A DNA stretch of 64,000 nucleotides from Dyella_A sp051962475. Its GTDB lineage: Bacteria > Pseudomonadota > Gammaproteobacteria > Xanthomonadales > Rhodanobacteraceae. Below are positions 16,164 through 25,125 of the stretch, one piece after another. The first letter of the stretch is position 1; each line of letters opens with the position of its first letter. A program made the translations under genes and the position numbers. The notes under the pieces were generated by a model that was not told the origin of the DNA, ran no database searches, and saw nothing but the letters and a program-made list of their open reading frames with translations. Location of the stretch: the NCBI RefSeq assembly GCF_051962475.1, contig NZ_JBQCCF010000068.1, positions 1 through 64,000 of the forward strand, given 5' to 3'.

Positions 16164-17680
16164 ATAAGGTTCCGACGAGGCCCATCTCGATGAAGCACGC
16201 CCCGCTCCCTGGGCGCACCCTGCTGATGGCCACGCTGACGCTGGCCCTCGCCGCGTGCGCCATCCCGCCCCACAAGCTCGACCACCCCGTTCTTCGCGAC
16301 GATGTCCCGCTGGCAGGGCTCCAGGTTGGGGAGCGAGCCGGCTGGCCCGCTGCCGACTGGTGGAAGACCTACGGCGACGATCAACTAAACCAGTTGATCG
16401 AGCTGGCGCTGCGCCAGGCGCCGGATCTGGCCATCGCGCAGAGCCGCCTCGGCAGCGCCGAGCAATCGATTCGCGCCGCCGCGGCGCAGGCGGGCCTCAA
16501 CATAAACGGCAACGCTCAGGTCTCGCGCCAGCGGCTGAGCGAGCACGGACTGATCCCGAGCCGATTCCTCGGCTTCACCTGGTACAACCAGGCCGACCTC
16601 GGCGTGCAGCTGCAGTACGACTTCGACTGGTGGGGCAAGACGCGGGCCGCCGTCGAGGCGGCGCTCGATCAGGCGCATGCCGCCGAAGCCCAGCGTAGCG
16701 CCGCCGCGTTGGCGATCGAGTACGCGGTGGCCGATACGTACTTCGGCTGGCAGGCCGACCGCGCACGCCTGGCGCTGGCCGACCAGACACTGGCCGTGCA
16801 GAAGCGCCTGGCCGACATCGCCGAGCTGCGGGTGCGCCAGGGCGTCGACCTGCCGGACGAAGCATCGCGGGCACAAGCGCAGCTGGCCGCCGTGCGCGAG
16901 ATGCGCGCGGCGATCTCCAGCTCCGGGCAGATCCGCCTGGCGGCGTTGGCCTCGCTGGTCGGGGTTGCACCCGCTGAACTCCCGAAACTGACACCGCGTC
17001 CGCTGCCCGAGGTATCCGGCGGCTTGCCCGCCGGCGCCAGCCTCGATCTGGTGGCACGCCGACCCGACATCGCGGCCAGCCGCTGGCAGGTCGAGGCGGC
17101 GTTGAAGCAGACCGACGTCGCCCGCGCGCAGTTCCTGCCGGATCTGAGCATCAGTGCGCTGGCGGGGTTGTCCAGCATCGATCTGGGCCAGCTGTTCACG
17201 GCCAGCAGTCGCACCTTCTCGCTCACTCCCGCGCTGCACTTGCCGCTGTTCAACAGCGGCCTGCTGCAGGCCAACTACGGGCTGAGCAAGGCGCAACTCG
17301 ACAGCGCCGTAGCGCAATACAACAGCGTGGTGCTGCAGGCCGCGCGTGACGTGGCCACCCAAGCCCTCACTGCACAGATGCTGGCCGAGCGCCGCACCCA
17401 GCAGGAGGCGCAACTGGCGGCCGACGAACGCCTGCTCGCCGCAGCCAAGGCGCGTGCCGCCCAGGGTGTGCGCGACGCCCGCGAATCGCTCGCCGCCCGC
17501 GCGCAGTTGCTGCAGCAGCACGACGCCGCGGTGCAGTTGCAAGCGCAAGCCGTGAGCACCGACCTGGCCCTGATCAAGGCCCTGGGCGGCGGCTACCGCA
17601 TGCCCTCGCCCACCGCCGCACCCCGTGCCCCTTCGCCTTCCCACGCAACCGCCGGAGCTTCTGCCGATGAGCGCCACTGA
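16160..17680 (+). CDS. NodT/OprM-family outer-membrane efflux lipoprotein
   Basis: A 506-residue TolC-like outer-membrane channel subunit. It has a signal peptide with lipobox LALAAC (Cys near residue 33), then two repeats of the OEP domain with long alpha-helical hairpins, for example QAPDLAIAQSRLGSAEQSIR and the second-half SLDLVARRPDIAASRWQVEAAL, which is characteristic of the NodT group. It would form the trimeric exit duct for the EmrAB pump encoded downstream. The start overlaps marR (ATGA) and its end overlaps emrA by 14 bp, so the genes are coupled. Confidence 0.93.
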   Translation: MNKVPTRPISMKHAPLPGRTLLMATLTLALAACAIPPHKLDHPVLRDDVPLAGLQVGERAGWPAADWWKTYGDDQLNQLIELALRQAPDLAIAQSRLGSAEQSIRAAAAQAGLNINGNAQVSRQRLSEHGLIPSRFLGFTWYNQADLGVQLQYDFDWWGKTRAAVEAALDQAHAAEAQRSAAALAIEYAVADTYFGWQADRARLALADQTLAVQKRLADIAELRVRQGVDLPDEASRAQAQLAAVREMRAAISSSGQIRLAALASLVGVAPAELPKLTPRPLPEVSGGLPAGASLDLVARRPDIAASRWQVEAALKQTDVARAQFLPDLSISALAGLSSIDLGQLFTASSRTFSLTPALHLPLFNSGLLQANYGLSKAQLDSAVAQYNSVVLQAARDVATQALTAQMLAERRTQQEAQLAADERLLAAAKARAAQGVRDARESLAARAQLLQQHDAAVQLQAQAVSTDLALIKALGGGYRMPSPTAAPRAPSPSHATAGASADERH

Positions 17681-18872
17681 GTCCACCGCCAAGTCCACGA
17701 CGGCCGACACCCAGGACAGCGGCATGGCCGCCAAGAACCCGGCCAAGCGCCGCCGCGCATTGATCATCGTTGCGGGCATCTTCGTGCTGATCGCCGCGGG
17801 TTGGCTGCTGCTCTGGCTGCTGGTGCTGTCCCGCCGCGAGAAAACCGACAACGCGTATGTTGGCGGCAACCAGGTCGCCATTTCGGCCCAGGTGCCGGGA
17901 ACCGTGGTGGCGATCATGGCCGACGACACGCAGCGGGTAGAGGCCGGCCAGGTGCTGGTGAAACTCGATGGCACCGATGCCGACGTCCGCCTGCAGCAGG
18001 CACGCAGTGCACTGGCCCAGGCCGTGCGCGGGGTTCGCCAGCAGACCGACAGCGCCACCGGCGCCGAGGCCCAGGTGGCCGCGCGTCGGCTCGAGCTGAG
18101 CAAGGCCGAGGCCGATCTCAAGCGCCGCCTGCCGCTGATCGCGGCGAAAGCCGAGTCGCCGGAGATCATCCAACACCTGCGCGATGGCGTGGCGCAGGCA
18201 CGCGCGGCACTGGACGCGGCCGAGGCGCAGGCATCGGCTGCACGGGCCGCCGTGGAAGGCACCGATGTGGCGCGCAACCCGGCGGTGATGCAAGCACGCG
18301 CGAACTTCCGTGCTGCCTGGGTCGCCGCCCAACGCAACGCGATCTACGCACCGGTGTCGGGCTATGTCGCGCAGCGCAGCGTGCAGCTGGGCAATAGCGT
18401 GCAGCCCGGCCAGCAGCTGATGACCGTGGTGCCGTTGCACGATCTTTGGATCGACGCGAATTTCAAGGAGAGCCAGCTGCGCCACATCCGGCTGGGCCAA
18501 CCGGTGAAGATCGAGGCGGACATCTACGGCGGCGACGCCGAATACCACGGCAAGGTGGCCGGTATCGGCGCCGGTACCGGCAGTGTGTTCTCACTGCTGC
18601 CGGCGCAGAACGCTACCGGCAATTGGATCAAGGTGGTGCAGCGCGTCCCGGTGCGCATCACGCTGGACAACGCCGAACTGGACAAGCACCCGCTGCGCAT
18701 CGGCCTGTCGGCCGACGTGACGGTGGACATCAGCAACGACAACGGTGAGGTGCTGGCCAAGGCGGCTGCCGCCCAGCCGGTCGCCAGCACCGATGTCTAC
18801 GACCAGATGGCGGCCAAGGCCGATGTCGAGGCGGACCGCATCATCGCGGCCAACCTTCCCGCGAAGCGCTGA
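17667..18872 (+). CDS. emrA: EmrA-family membrane fusion protein
   Basis: A 401-residue periplasmic adaptor (HlyD family). It has one N-terminal transmembrane helix at about residues 30-55, then the biotinyl-lipoyl-like segment TDNAYVGGNQVAISAQVPGT. A coiled-coil hairpin rich in Ala, Gln and Arg (residues ~100-200) follows, then the second lipoyl half beginning IYAPVSGYVAQRSVQLGN. It connects the EmrB pump to the outer-membrane factor. The start at 17667 has GGAG 10 bases upstream and overlaps the preceding gene. The frame opens at 17625, but that part lacks a ribosome site. Confidence 0.94.
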   Translation: MSATESTAKSTTADTQDSGMAAKNPAKRRRALIIVAGIFVLIAAGWLLLWLLVLSRREKTDNAYVGGNQVAISAQVPGTVVAIMADDTQRVEAGQVLVKLDGTDADVRLQQARSALAQAVRGVRQQTDSATGAEAQVAARRLELSKAEADLKRRLPLIAAKAESPEIIQHLRDGVAQARAALDAAEAQASAARAAVEGTDVARNPAVMQARANFRAAWVAAQRNAIYAPVSGYVAQRSVQLGNSVQPGQQLMTVVPLHDLWIDANFKESQLRHIRLGQPVKIEADIYGGDAEYHGKVAGIGAGTGSVFSLLPAQNATGNWIKVVQRVPVRITLDNAELDKHPLRIGLSADVTVDISNDNGEVLAKAAAAQPVASTDVYDQMAAKADVEADRIIAANLPAKR

Positions 18873-18880
18873 GTCGCCCC

Positions 18881-20434
18881 ATGGCCGCCACGCCGAACGA
18901 CGCCGCACCGCTGAAGCCCCTGCAAGGTGGCGCGCTGGTACTGCTGACCGCCGCCGTCGCGTTGAGCACCTTCATGGAGGTGCTGGACATGACCATCGTC
19001 AACGTGGCGGTGCCGCACATTGCCGGCAGCCTGGGCGTGAGCCCCAGCGAAGGCACCTGGACGATCAGCTCCTACGCCCTGGCCAGCGCGATCATGCAGC
19101 CGCTCACCGGCTGGCTGGCCAAGCGCTTCGGCGAGGTGCGCACCTTCGTCGCCTCGGTCATGCTGTTCGTGGTGTTCTCGATGATGTGCGGACTGGCCAC
19201 GTCGATGCCGATGCTGGTGATCGCGCGGCTGATGCAGGGCGCGGGCTCCGGCCCGATGGTGGCGCTGTCGATGACCCTGCTGCTTTCCAGCTACCCCAAG
19301 GAGAAGCAGGGCATCGCGCTGGCGCTATGGGCCATGACGGTGGTGGTGGCGCCAATCTTCGGGCCTATCCTCGGCGGCTGGCTCACCGACAACTTCTCCT
19401 GGCCGTGGATCTTCTACATCAACCTGCCGGTGGGCCTGGCCGCGGCGGTAATCACCTGGGCGCTGCTGCACAAGCGCGAAACCAAGACCTTCAACATGCC
19501 GATCGACGTGATCGGCCTGGTGCTGCTGGTGGTGGGCGTCGGCGCGCTGCAGTTCATGCTGGACAACGGCAACGACCACGACTGGTTCTCCTCGCCGATG
19601 ATCACCACGCTGGGCATCATCGCGCTGGTCTGCCTCACCTTCCTGGTGGTGTGGGAGTTGCACGCCAAGCACCCGGTAGTCGACCTGTCGCTGTTTCGCC
19701 AGCGCAACTTCACCGTGGGCGTAACCGGCCTGTCGCTGGGCATGATGGCGTTCTTCGGAATCAACGTGGTGTTCCCGCTATGGCTGCAGACCACGCTGGG
19801 CTACACCGCCACCTGGGCCGGGCTGGCGACGGCGCCCGTGGGCATCCTCGCCTTCCTGGTCGCGCCGATTCTGGGGCGCAACCTGCACCGGCTCGACTTG
19901 CGTGCGGTGGTCACATTCGCCTTCGTGATGTTCGCGATCACCTCGTACTGGTTCTCCACCTTTGACAGCGGCGCCTCGTTCTCCACCCTGGTGCTGCCGC
20001 GCTTCGTGATGGGCATCGCCATCCCCTGCTTCTTCATTCCACTGAACCAGGTCTACCTCTCGGGCCTGCCGGCTTCGGAAATCGCCAGCGCCTCGGGGCT
20101 GGCCAATTTCTGCCGTACGCTGGGTTCCAGCGTATCCACCGCGCTCTCGGTGACGCTGTGGCAGCACCGCGGTGAGTTCCACCACGCCACCCTGACCGAA
20201 AGCATCACCCCGGCCCATCCGGCCACCACCACGTTCCTGCAGCAGCTGTCGCATGCCGGACTGCCGGCGACCAAGGGGCTGGGCGTAGTCGACCAACTGC
20301 TCACCCGCGAAGCGCTGACCCTGGCGGTGAATGACGTGTTCTGGGGCTGCGCGGTGCTGTTCGTGGCGCTGATCCCGGTGTTGTGGCTGGCCAAGCCACC
20401 CTTCGGCAGTGCCGGCGGCGCCGTAGGTCATTGA
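18881..20434 (+). CDS. emrB: EmrB/QacA-family (DHA2) MFS multidrug exporter
   Basis: A 517-residue proton-driven exporter with about 14 predicted helices, the DHA2 topology. Motif C-like and motif A-like elements are visible: LDMTIVNVAVPHIAGSLGVS after helix 1, WLAKRFGEVRTF between helices 2 and 3, and GPILGGWLTDNFSWPWIFYI. It is 8 bp after emrA and completes the tripartite pump controlled by the MarR regulator. Substrates are probably hydrophobic drugs, uncouplers or phenolics; this cannot be narrowed from sequence. Confidence 0.95.
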   Translation: MAATPNDAAPLKPLQGGALVLLTAAVALSTFMEVLDMTIVNVAVPHIAGSLGVSPSEGTWTISSYALASAIMQPLTGWLAKRFGEVRTFVASVMLFVVFSMMCGLATSMPMLVIARLMQGAGSGPMVALSMTLLLSSYPKEKQGIALALWAMTVVVAPIFGPILGGWLTDNFSWPWIFYINLPVGLAAAVITWALLHKRETKTFNMPIDVIGLVLLVVGVGALQFMLDNGNDHDWFSSPMITTLGIIALVCLTFLVVWELHAKHPVVDLSLFRQRNFTVGVTGLSLGMMAFFGINVVFPLWLQTTLGYTATWAGLATAPVGILAFLVAPILGRNLHRLDLRAVVTFAFVMFAITSYWFSTFDSGASFSTLVLPRFVMGIAIPCFFIPLNQVYLSGLPASEIASASGLANFCRTLGSSVSTALSVTLWQHRGEFHHATLTESITPAHPATTTFLQQLSHAGLPATKGLGVVDQLLTREALTLAVNDVFWGCAVLFVALIPVLWLAKPPFGSAGGAVGH

Positions 20435-20524
20435 TCCGGCGGGTGGCTCGGGGCGATTTTGCTGCACTCCGGCGTGCAGCATTGCGACTGGTGCAGCGCA
20501 ATACCTTCTGCTAGTTTCCGCCGC

Positions 20525-21031
20525 ATGGCACAAACACTCCGCATCATCAAGAAGTATCCGAACCGTCGGCTCTACGACACGGAAATCTCCAGCTACATCA
20601 CGCTGGAAGAGATCCGCCAGCTGGTGCTGGACGGCGAAACCTTCGAAGTTCGCGACGCCAAGAGCGGTGAGGATCTCACCCGCTCGGTGCTGCTGCAGAT
20701 CATCTCCGAGCACGAGGAGAAGGGGCAGCCGATGCTGTCGCCGCAGTTGCTGAGCCAGATCATCCGGTTCTACGGCGACTCGCTGCAGGGCTTCATGGGC
20801 CCTTATCTGGAGCGCAGCCTGCAGGTCTTCCTCGACCAGCAGCAGCAGTTCCGCACGCAGCTCAACAGCCTGATGGGGCAGACCCCCTGGTCGATGCTCA
20901 ACGATCTCACCGAGCGCAACATGGATGCGTGGAAGTCGATGCAGCGCGGCTTTCTCGATGCGGCATCGCAAGCCAAGCCGGCCGCCGCGCCCGCAACTGG
21001 CAGCACCGGCCGCAGCGGCAAGAAATCCTGA
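20525..21031 (+). CDS. phaR: Polyhydroxyalkanoate synthesis repressor PhaR
   Basis: A 168-residue regulator of PHB storage that represses phasin genes and binds PHB granules. The N-terminal PHB/PHA accumulation regulator DNA-binding domain is unmistakable: IIKKYPNRRLYDTEISSYIT then LEEIRQLVLDGETFEVRDAK. The PHB_acc domain LSPQLLSQIIRFYGDSLQG follows, and the tail is Ala/Pro-rich. The start at 20525 (MAQTLRI) fits the family; the frame opens at 20459 without family-like residues. It is followed by phaB, which supports a PHB role. Confidence 0.95.
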   Translation: MAQTLRIIKKYPNRRLYDTEISSYITLEEIRQLVLDGETFEVRDAKSGEDLTRSVLLQIISEHEEKGQPMLSPQLLSQIIRFYGDSLQGFMGPYLERSLQVFLDQQQQFRTQLNSLMGQTPWSMLNDLTERNMDAWKSMQRGFLDAASQAKPAAAPATGSTGRSGKKS

Positions 21032-21038
21032 TCCTGCC

Positions 21039-21060
21039 GGAGCGGCGGCACCGCCGCTCC
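21039..21060. other. GC-rich perfect hairpin after phaR
   Basis: GGAGCGGCGG and CCGCCGCTCC are adjacent arms of a 10-bp inverted repeat starting 8 bases after the phaR stop. No T-run follows, so it may be a partial terminator or an mRNA 3' stabiliser rather than a full intrinsic terminator. Confidence 0.5.
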
Positions 21061-21129
21061 GCGCCCTCTCCCCTTCAGCGGTCGCTGCGGCACAGCACGT
21101 GCTGCCGTGCCGCATGACGAGTAGCAAGC

Positions 21130-21876
21130 ATGAGCAAGCGATTGGCTGTCGTCACCGGCGGCATCGGCGGTCTCGGCACGGAAATCTGTCGGTATCTGGC
21201 GCGTGACGGTCGGCGCGTGATCGCGGTCGACTTAGCCACCCGCAGCGAGCGAGTCGACGCGTTCATGCGCGAGGTTGCCGAGTTCGACGGCGCCATCGGC
21301 TTCGCTCCCGCCGACGTCAGCGATTTCGAGAGTTGCCGCGCGCTGATCGAAGGCATCCAGAACGCCCACGGCGGCCTGGACATTCTGGTCAACGCGGCCG
21401 GCATCACGCGCGACGTCAGCCTGCGCAAGATGACGCCGGAGCAGTGGCACCAGCTGATGCGGGTGAACCTCGACGGCATCTTCAACACCTGCCGCCAGGT
21501 GGTCGAGGGCATGTGCGAACGGGGCTTCGGCCGCATCGTCAACCTCAGCTCGGTCAACGGCCAGACCGGCCAATTCGGGCAGACCAACTATTCGGCGGCC
21601 AAGGCCGGCGTGCACGGCTTCGGTATGGCGCTGGCACGCGAGACCGCGCGCAAGGGCGTCACCGTCAACACGGTCTCGCCCGGCTATTGCGACACGCCTA
21701 TGGTGGCCGCGGTGGCGCCGGCCGTGCGCGAGCAGATCGTAGCCGACATTCCGGTCGGCCGACTGGGATCGCCAGCCGACATCGCCCGCGCGGTGGCCTT
21801 CCTCGCCGCCGACGACGCCGGTTACATCACCGGCGCCAACCTGCCGGTCAACGGCGGCTATTTCATGAGCTTCTGA
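21130..21876 (+). CDS. phaB: Acetoacetyl-CoA reductase (NADPH)
   Basis: A 248-residue short-chain dehydrogenase that reduces acetoacetyl-CoA to (R)-3-hydroxybutyryl-CoA, the second step of PHB synthesis. The cofactor motif is VVTGGIGGLGTEICRYLA. The catalytic Ser lies in VNLSSVNGQTGQFGQTNYSA, and Tyr/Lys in NYSAAKAGVHGFGMALA. The QTGQFGQTNYSAAKAG segment is typical of PhaB as opposed to FabG. It lies 98 bp after phaR on the same strand. PhaC synthase and the thiolase are not in the window. Confidence 0.92.
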   Translation: MSKRLAVVTGGIGGLGTEICRYLARDGRRVIAVDLATRSERVDAFMREVAEFDGAIGFAPADVSDFESCRALIEGIQNAHGGLDILVNAAGITRDVSLRKMTPEQWHQLMRVNLDGIFNTCRQVVEGMCERGFGRIVNLSSVNGQTGQFGQTNYSAAKAGVHGFGMALARETARKGVTVNTVSPGYCDTPMVAAVAPAVREQIVADIPVGRLGSPADIARAVAFLAADDAGYITGANLPVNGGYFMSF

Positions 21877-21946
21877 CGATCGGCCGGCTGCTTGCAGAGG
21901 CCGCCGACCTGATCGACAGTGGCCACCCCACGCGACGGACCCACCC

Positions 21947-23335
21947 TTGGCCCCCCCCACACTTACTCTCGCCGGCGGCGGCCTGGTCGGCGCGCTGCTT
22001 GCGCACCTGCTCGCCCGCGCGGGCTTCGACGTCGAGGTGTTCGAAAAGCGCCCCGACCCGCGCCGCGCCGGCTACGAGGAAGGTCGCTCGATCAACCTGG
22101 CGCTGGCCGAACGCGGACTGCACGCGCTGCGTAGCGGCGGACTGGCCGAGCAGGTGCTCGCGCGCGCAGTGATGATGCGCGGTCGGATGGTGCACGCGGA
22201 CCAGCAAACGCCTTCGCTGCAGCGCTACGGCGTGGACGACAGCGAGGTGATCTGGTCGGTCTCCCGCGGCGCGCTGAACATGCTCACGCTGGACGCCGCC
22301 GAAGCATCCGGGGTGCGTTTCCACTTCGGCCACGTCATCCGCGACGTCGACTTCGATCGTCAGCGGCTGTACCTGGTCGACGCCAGCGGGGCGATGCGCG
22401 AACACGCTTTTGATCGTCTCATCGGCGCCGACGGTGCGGGCTCGGCCGTGCGCGCGGCGATGAACCGGCGCCAGCCGCTGGGGGAGCGCGTGGAAGCCCT
22501 GGGCCATGCCTACAAGGAACTGGAGATTCCGCCGGTAGAAGCACTGAACGGCGCTCCGGCCAGCCCGCATGGGCATTTCGCCCTCGAACCGCACGCGCTC
22601 CATATCTGGCCGCGCGGCGGCCACATGTGTATCGCACTGCCCAATCCGGAAGGCAGCTTCACCGTCACGCTATTCCTGCCCGGCGTGGGGCCGCATCCGA
22701 GCTTCGCGACCCTGCCCGATGCCGATAGCGCCGAGCGCTTTTTCCGCACCGAGTTTCCCGATCTGCTGCCGCTGATGCCGCGCTTTGCGCACGACTTCAC
22801 AGCGCACCCGGCCCCCAATCTCTACACGCTGTACCTGGACCGCTGGCACCTGGGCGAGCGTGCGGTACTGCTGGGGGATGCCGCCCACGCCATCGTGCCG
22901 TTCCACGGCCAGGGGATGAATTGCGGCCTGGAAGACGCCGTCGAGCTCGCCGCCTTGCTGGCATCCGATCGCAGCGGCGACGTGTTCGAGACCTTCCAGC
23001 AGCAACGCAAGCCCAATGCCGACGCGATCGCCGCGATGGCACTGGAAAACTACATCGAGATGCGCGACTCAGTGGCCGACCCGCGTTACCTGGACAAGCG
23101 CGAGCTCGGCGCGCGCCTGGCGGAGGCGGCACCGGCGCACTTCATGGCGCGCTACCGCATGGTCACGTTCACCCGCCTGCCCTACGCCTATGCCTATGAA
23201 CGGGGCAAGGCGCAGGATGCCCTGCTCGACCGGCTGCTGGCCGCGCACGGCGGCGCGGCGGCGGTGCCGATGGAAGAAGCCGTGGGCCAGCTGCGCATCA
23301 GCCTGCCGCCCTTGCCTGCGATCGAACGTGGATGA
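21947..23335 (+). CDS. kmo: Kynurenine 3-monooxygenase
   Basis: A 462-residue FAD- and NADPH-dependent hydroxylase that converts L-kynurenine to 3-hydroxykynurenine, part of tryptophan breakdown and, in several Xanthomonadales, of NAD synthesis. The dinucleotide fold LAGGGLVGALLAHLLARAG lies at residues 8-26. The second FAD motif is VLLGDAAHAIVPFHGQGMNC, and KMO-type EEGRSINLALAERG is present. The start must be TTG at 21947, because the first beta strand begins at residue 5 and no ATG or GTG lies in frame upstream. The last bases overlap the DUF3293 gene. Confidence 0.94.
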   Translation: MAPPTLTLAGGGLVGALLAHLLARAGFDVEVFEKRPDPRRAGYEEGRSINLALAERGLHALRSGGLAEQVLARAVMMRGRMVHADQQTPSLQRYGVDDSEVIWSVSRGALNMLTLDAAEASGVRFHFGHVIRDVDFDRQRLYLVDASGAMREHAFDRLIGADGAGSAVRAAMNRRQPLGERVEALGHAYKELEIPPVEALNGAPASPHGHFALEPHALHIWPRGGHMCIALPNPEGSFTVTLFLPGVGPHPSFATLPDADSAERFFRTEFPDLLPLMPRFAHDFTAHPAPNLYTLYLDRWHLGERAVLLGDAAHAIVPFHGQGMNCGLEDAVELAALLASDRSGDVFETFQQQRKPNADAIAAMALENYIEMRDSVADPRYLDKRELGARLAEAAPAHFMARYRMVTFTRLPYAYAYERGKAQDALLDRLLAAHGGAAAVPMEEAVGQLRISLPPLPAIERG

Positions 23336-23747
23336 GCGCCTGCGCGCGGCCTATCTGGCCACCGACTACCGGGTGCGCTTGCCGCAGGGCGGCGTAGCCC
23401 GCCTGCGCATCGGTGCGCCGCCGCCCGGAGCCCTGCTGGCGCTGACCCACGGCGTGCCGTGGGCGGTGATCACCGCATGGAACCCGCAGTCCCAGCCGGT
23501 ACCACGGGCCCGGAATCGCAGCGCGCAGCGGGCCCTACTGGCCGAGTTGCGCGCCAGCCCTGACGTCCGCGCGATCCGCGCTGCCGCCGGCGTGGGGGCC
23601 GACGGCTGGCGTGAGCCGAGCCTGCTGGCGATCGGCCTGGATGCGGACGCGGCACGCGTGCTGTGTTCCCGTTACGGGCAGCTCGCCTTCGTCGCCGGAG
23701 TGGGCGAAGCGCCGCCACAGCTGCATTGGACGAAGGCCGCGCCGTGA
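23328..23747 (+). CDS. DUF3293 protein
   Basis: A 139-residue soluble protein resembling DUF3293, recognised by AWNPQSQPVPRARNRSAQR and the following LL..L segment. The fold and function are not established. It begins with GTG at 23328 and overlaps the end of kmo by 8 bp, so it is probably co-translated with it. This does not show a role in kynurenine metabolism, since DUF3293 genes occur in many contexts. Confidence 0.75.
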   Translation: MDERLRAAYLATDYRVRLPQGGVARLRIGAPPPGALLALTHGVPWAVITAWNPQSQPVPRARNRSAQRALLAELRASPDVRAIRAAAGVGADGWREPSLLAIGLDADAARVLCSRYGQLAFVAGVGEAPPQLHWTKAAP

Positions 23748-23752
23748 TGCGC

Positions 23753-23770
23753 GCGGCGACAGGTCGCCGC
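23753..23770. other. Hairpin between DUF3293 gene and ccmA
   Basis: GCGGCGAC and GTCGCCGC form an inverted repeat with a very short loop, 5 bases after the DUF3293 stop. It lacks a T-run. It may mark the boundary between the kmo transcript and the ccm operon, whose promoter would then lie in the next ~40 bases. Confidence 0.35.
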
Positions 23771-23808
23771 ATGGACAAGGCCGCCAACCATTGCGGACAA
23801 TTGAGCGG

Positions 23809-24438
23809 ATGACCGCCGCCCCCCTCCCCCTGCTCGAAGCGCGAGCCTTGCGCTTCCTGCGCCAGGACGAACCCGTGTTCGGGCCGCTGCACTTCCAGCT
23901 GCATGCGGGCGAGCTGACGCTGGTGGAGGGCGACAACGGCAGCGGCAAGACCACCCTGATGCGCGTGCTGGCCGGCCTGCTGCACGTCGACGAAGGCGAG
24001 CTGCACTGGCGTGGCGCACCGCTGGAGCGCGACGCCTGCCAAGGCGAGATCGTGCTTCTCGGCCACCAGCTCGGCCTCAAGGCCGATCTCAGCCCGCGCG
24101 AGAACCTGCGCATCGCCGCCGGCCTGCACGGTTGCCGCGAAGGCATGACGCCGGCCGCGGCACTGCGCGAGGTAGGCCTGCTCGGCTACGAAGACGAACC
24201 GGTACGCCAGCTCTCCGCCGGTCAGCGCAAGCGCGCCGCACTGGCACGGCTGCTGCTGGTGCCGGCGACGCTGTGGCTGCTCGACGAGCCGTACGCCAAC
24301 CTGGATCGCCACGGTATCGCCCTGGTCAACCGGCTGCTGGAAACGCATATCGCCAGCGGCGGCGCGGCGCTGGTCACCAGCCACGGCGCGGTGAGCTTCC
24401 ACGGCGGCGAGCCGCAGCGCATCCGGATGCACGCATGA
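23809..24438 (+). CDS. ccmA: Heme exporter ATPase CcmA
   Basis: A 209-residue ABC ATPase of the CcmABCD complex, which releases heme-loaded CcmE during cytochrome c maturation. Walker A is EGDNGSGKTTLMRVLAGL. The signature is QLSAGQRKRAALARLLL, and Walker B leads to WLLDEPYANLD. The start at 23809 (MTAAPLPLLEA) is chosen because the frame upstream lies in non-coding sequence. It is the first gene of the ccm operon and overlaps ccmB by 4 bp. Confidence 0.95.
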   Translation: MTAAPLPLLEARALRFLRQDEPVFGPLHFQLHAGELTLVEGDNGSGKTTLMRVLAGLLHVDEGELHWRGAPLERDACQGEIVLLGHQLGLKADLSPRENLRIAAGLHGCREGMTPAAALREVGLLGYEDEPVRQLSAGQRKRAALARLLLVPATLWLLDEPYANLDRHGIALVNRLLETHIASGGAALVTSHGAVSFHGGEPQRIRMHA

Positions 24439-25121
24439 CTCGCGCTCCGCTCTCGCGCGCCTGCGCCGCGGTGTTGCGGCGTGACCTGACGCTGGCCTGG
24501 CGCCGCCGCGGCGACATCGCGATGCCGGTGCTGTACGCGTTGATCGTCATCACCCTTTTCCCGTTTGCGCTCGGGCCGGAGAATGCGCTGCTGCAGCGGA
24601 TCGCCGGCGGCGTGGTGCTGGTCACCGTGTTGCTGGCGATGCTGCTGGCGCTGGACGGCATGTTCCGCAGCGACATCGAGGACGGCTCACTGGAACAGCT
24701 GGTGTTGGCGCCGCAACCTCTTGCGCTGATGCTGGGCATGAAGATCCTCGCGCACTGGCTCACCACCGCGCTGCCGTTGATCGTGATCGCGCCGATGCTG
24801 GCCAGCATGCTGCAGTTGCCGGTGGCCGTGATGCCGATCCTGCTGCTGGCACTGGCTCTGGCTACGCCGATGCTCAGCCTGCTCGGCGCGGTGCTGGTGG
24901 CGCTGACGGCCGGCACCCGGCGCTCTGGTATGCTGCTCGCCCTGATGTTGCTGCCGCTGTGCGTGCCCGTGGTGATCTTCGCCGCCGGCGCGCTCTCCGC
25001 GGCGCAGCAGGGCCTGCCATGGATTGCCCCGATCGCATGGCTCGGTGCCGCCCTGGTACTGGCCCTGGTGCTGGCGCCGCTGGCCTGCGCGGCCGCCCTT
25101 CGCATTGCCTTGGACGCGTGA
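24435..25121 (+). CDS. ccmB: Heme exporter membrane protein CcmB
   Basis: A 228-residue integral membrane protein with six predicted helices, the permease partner of CcmA. Family features include RDLTLAWRRRGDIAMPVLYA at the N-terminus and DGSLEQLVLAPQPL in the first cytoplasmic loop region. Its start codon overlaps the ccmA stop (ATGA) and ccmC follows after 4 bp. Length equals the usual 220-230 residues. Confidence 0.96.
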   Translation: MTRAPLSRACAAVLRRDLTLAWRRRGDIAMPVLYALIVITLFPFALGPENALLQRIAGGVVLVTVLLAMLLALDGMFRSDIEDGSLEQLVLAPQPLALMLGMKILAHWLTTALPLIVIAPMLASMLQLPVAVMPILLLALALATPMLSLLGAVLVALTAGTRRSGMLLALMLLPLCVPVVIFAAGALSAAQQGLPWIAPIAWLGAALVLALVLAPLACAAALRIALDA

Positions 25122-25125
25122 ACCT

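Noticed and set aside
23611..23808. 66-residue N-terminal extension of CcmA
   Set aside because: It overlaps the DUF3293 gene in another frame and lacks ABC features; the family N-terminus begins at 23809.
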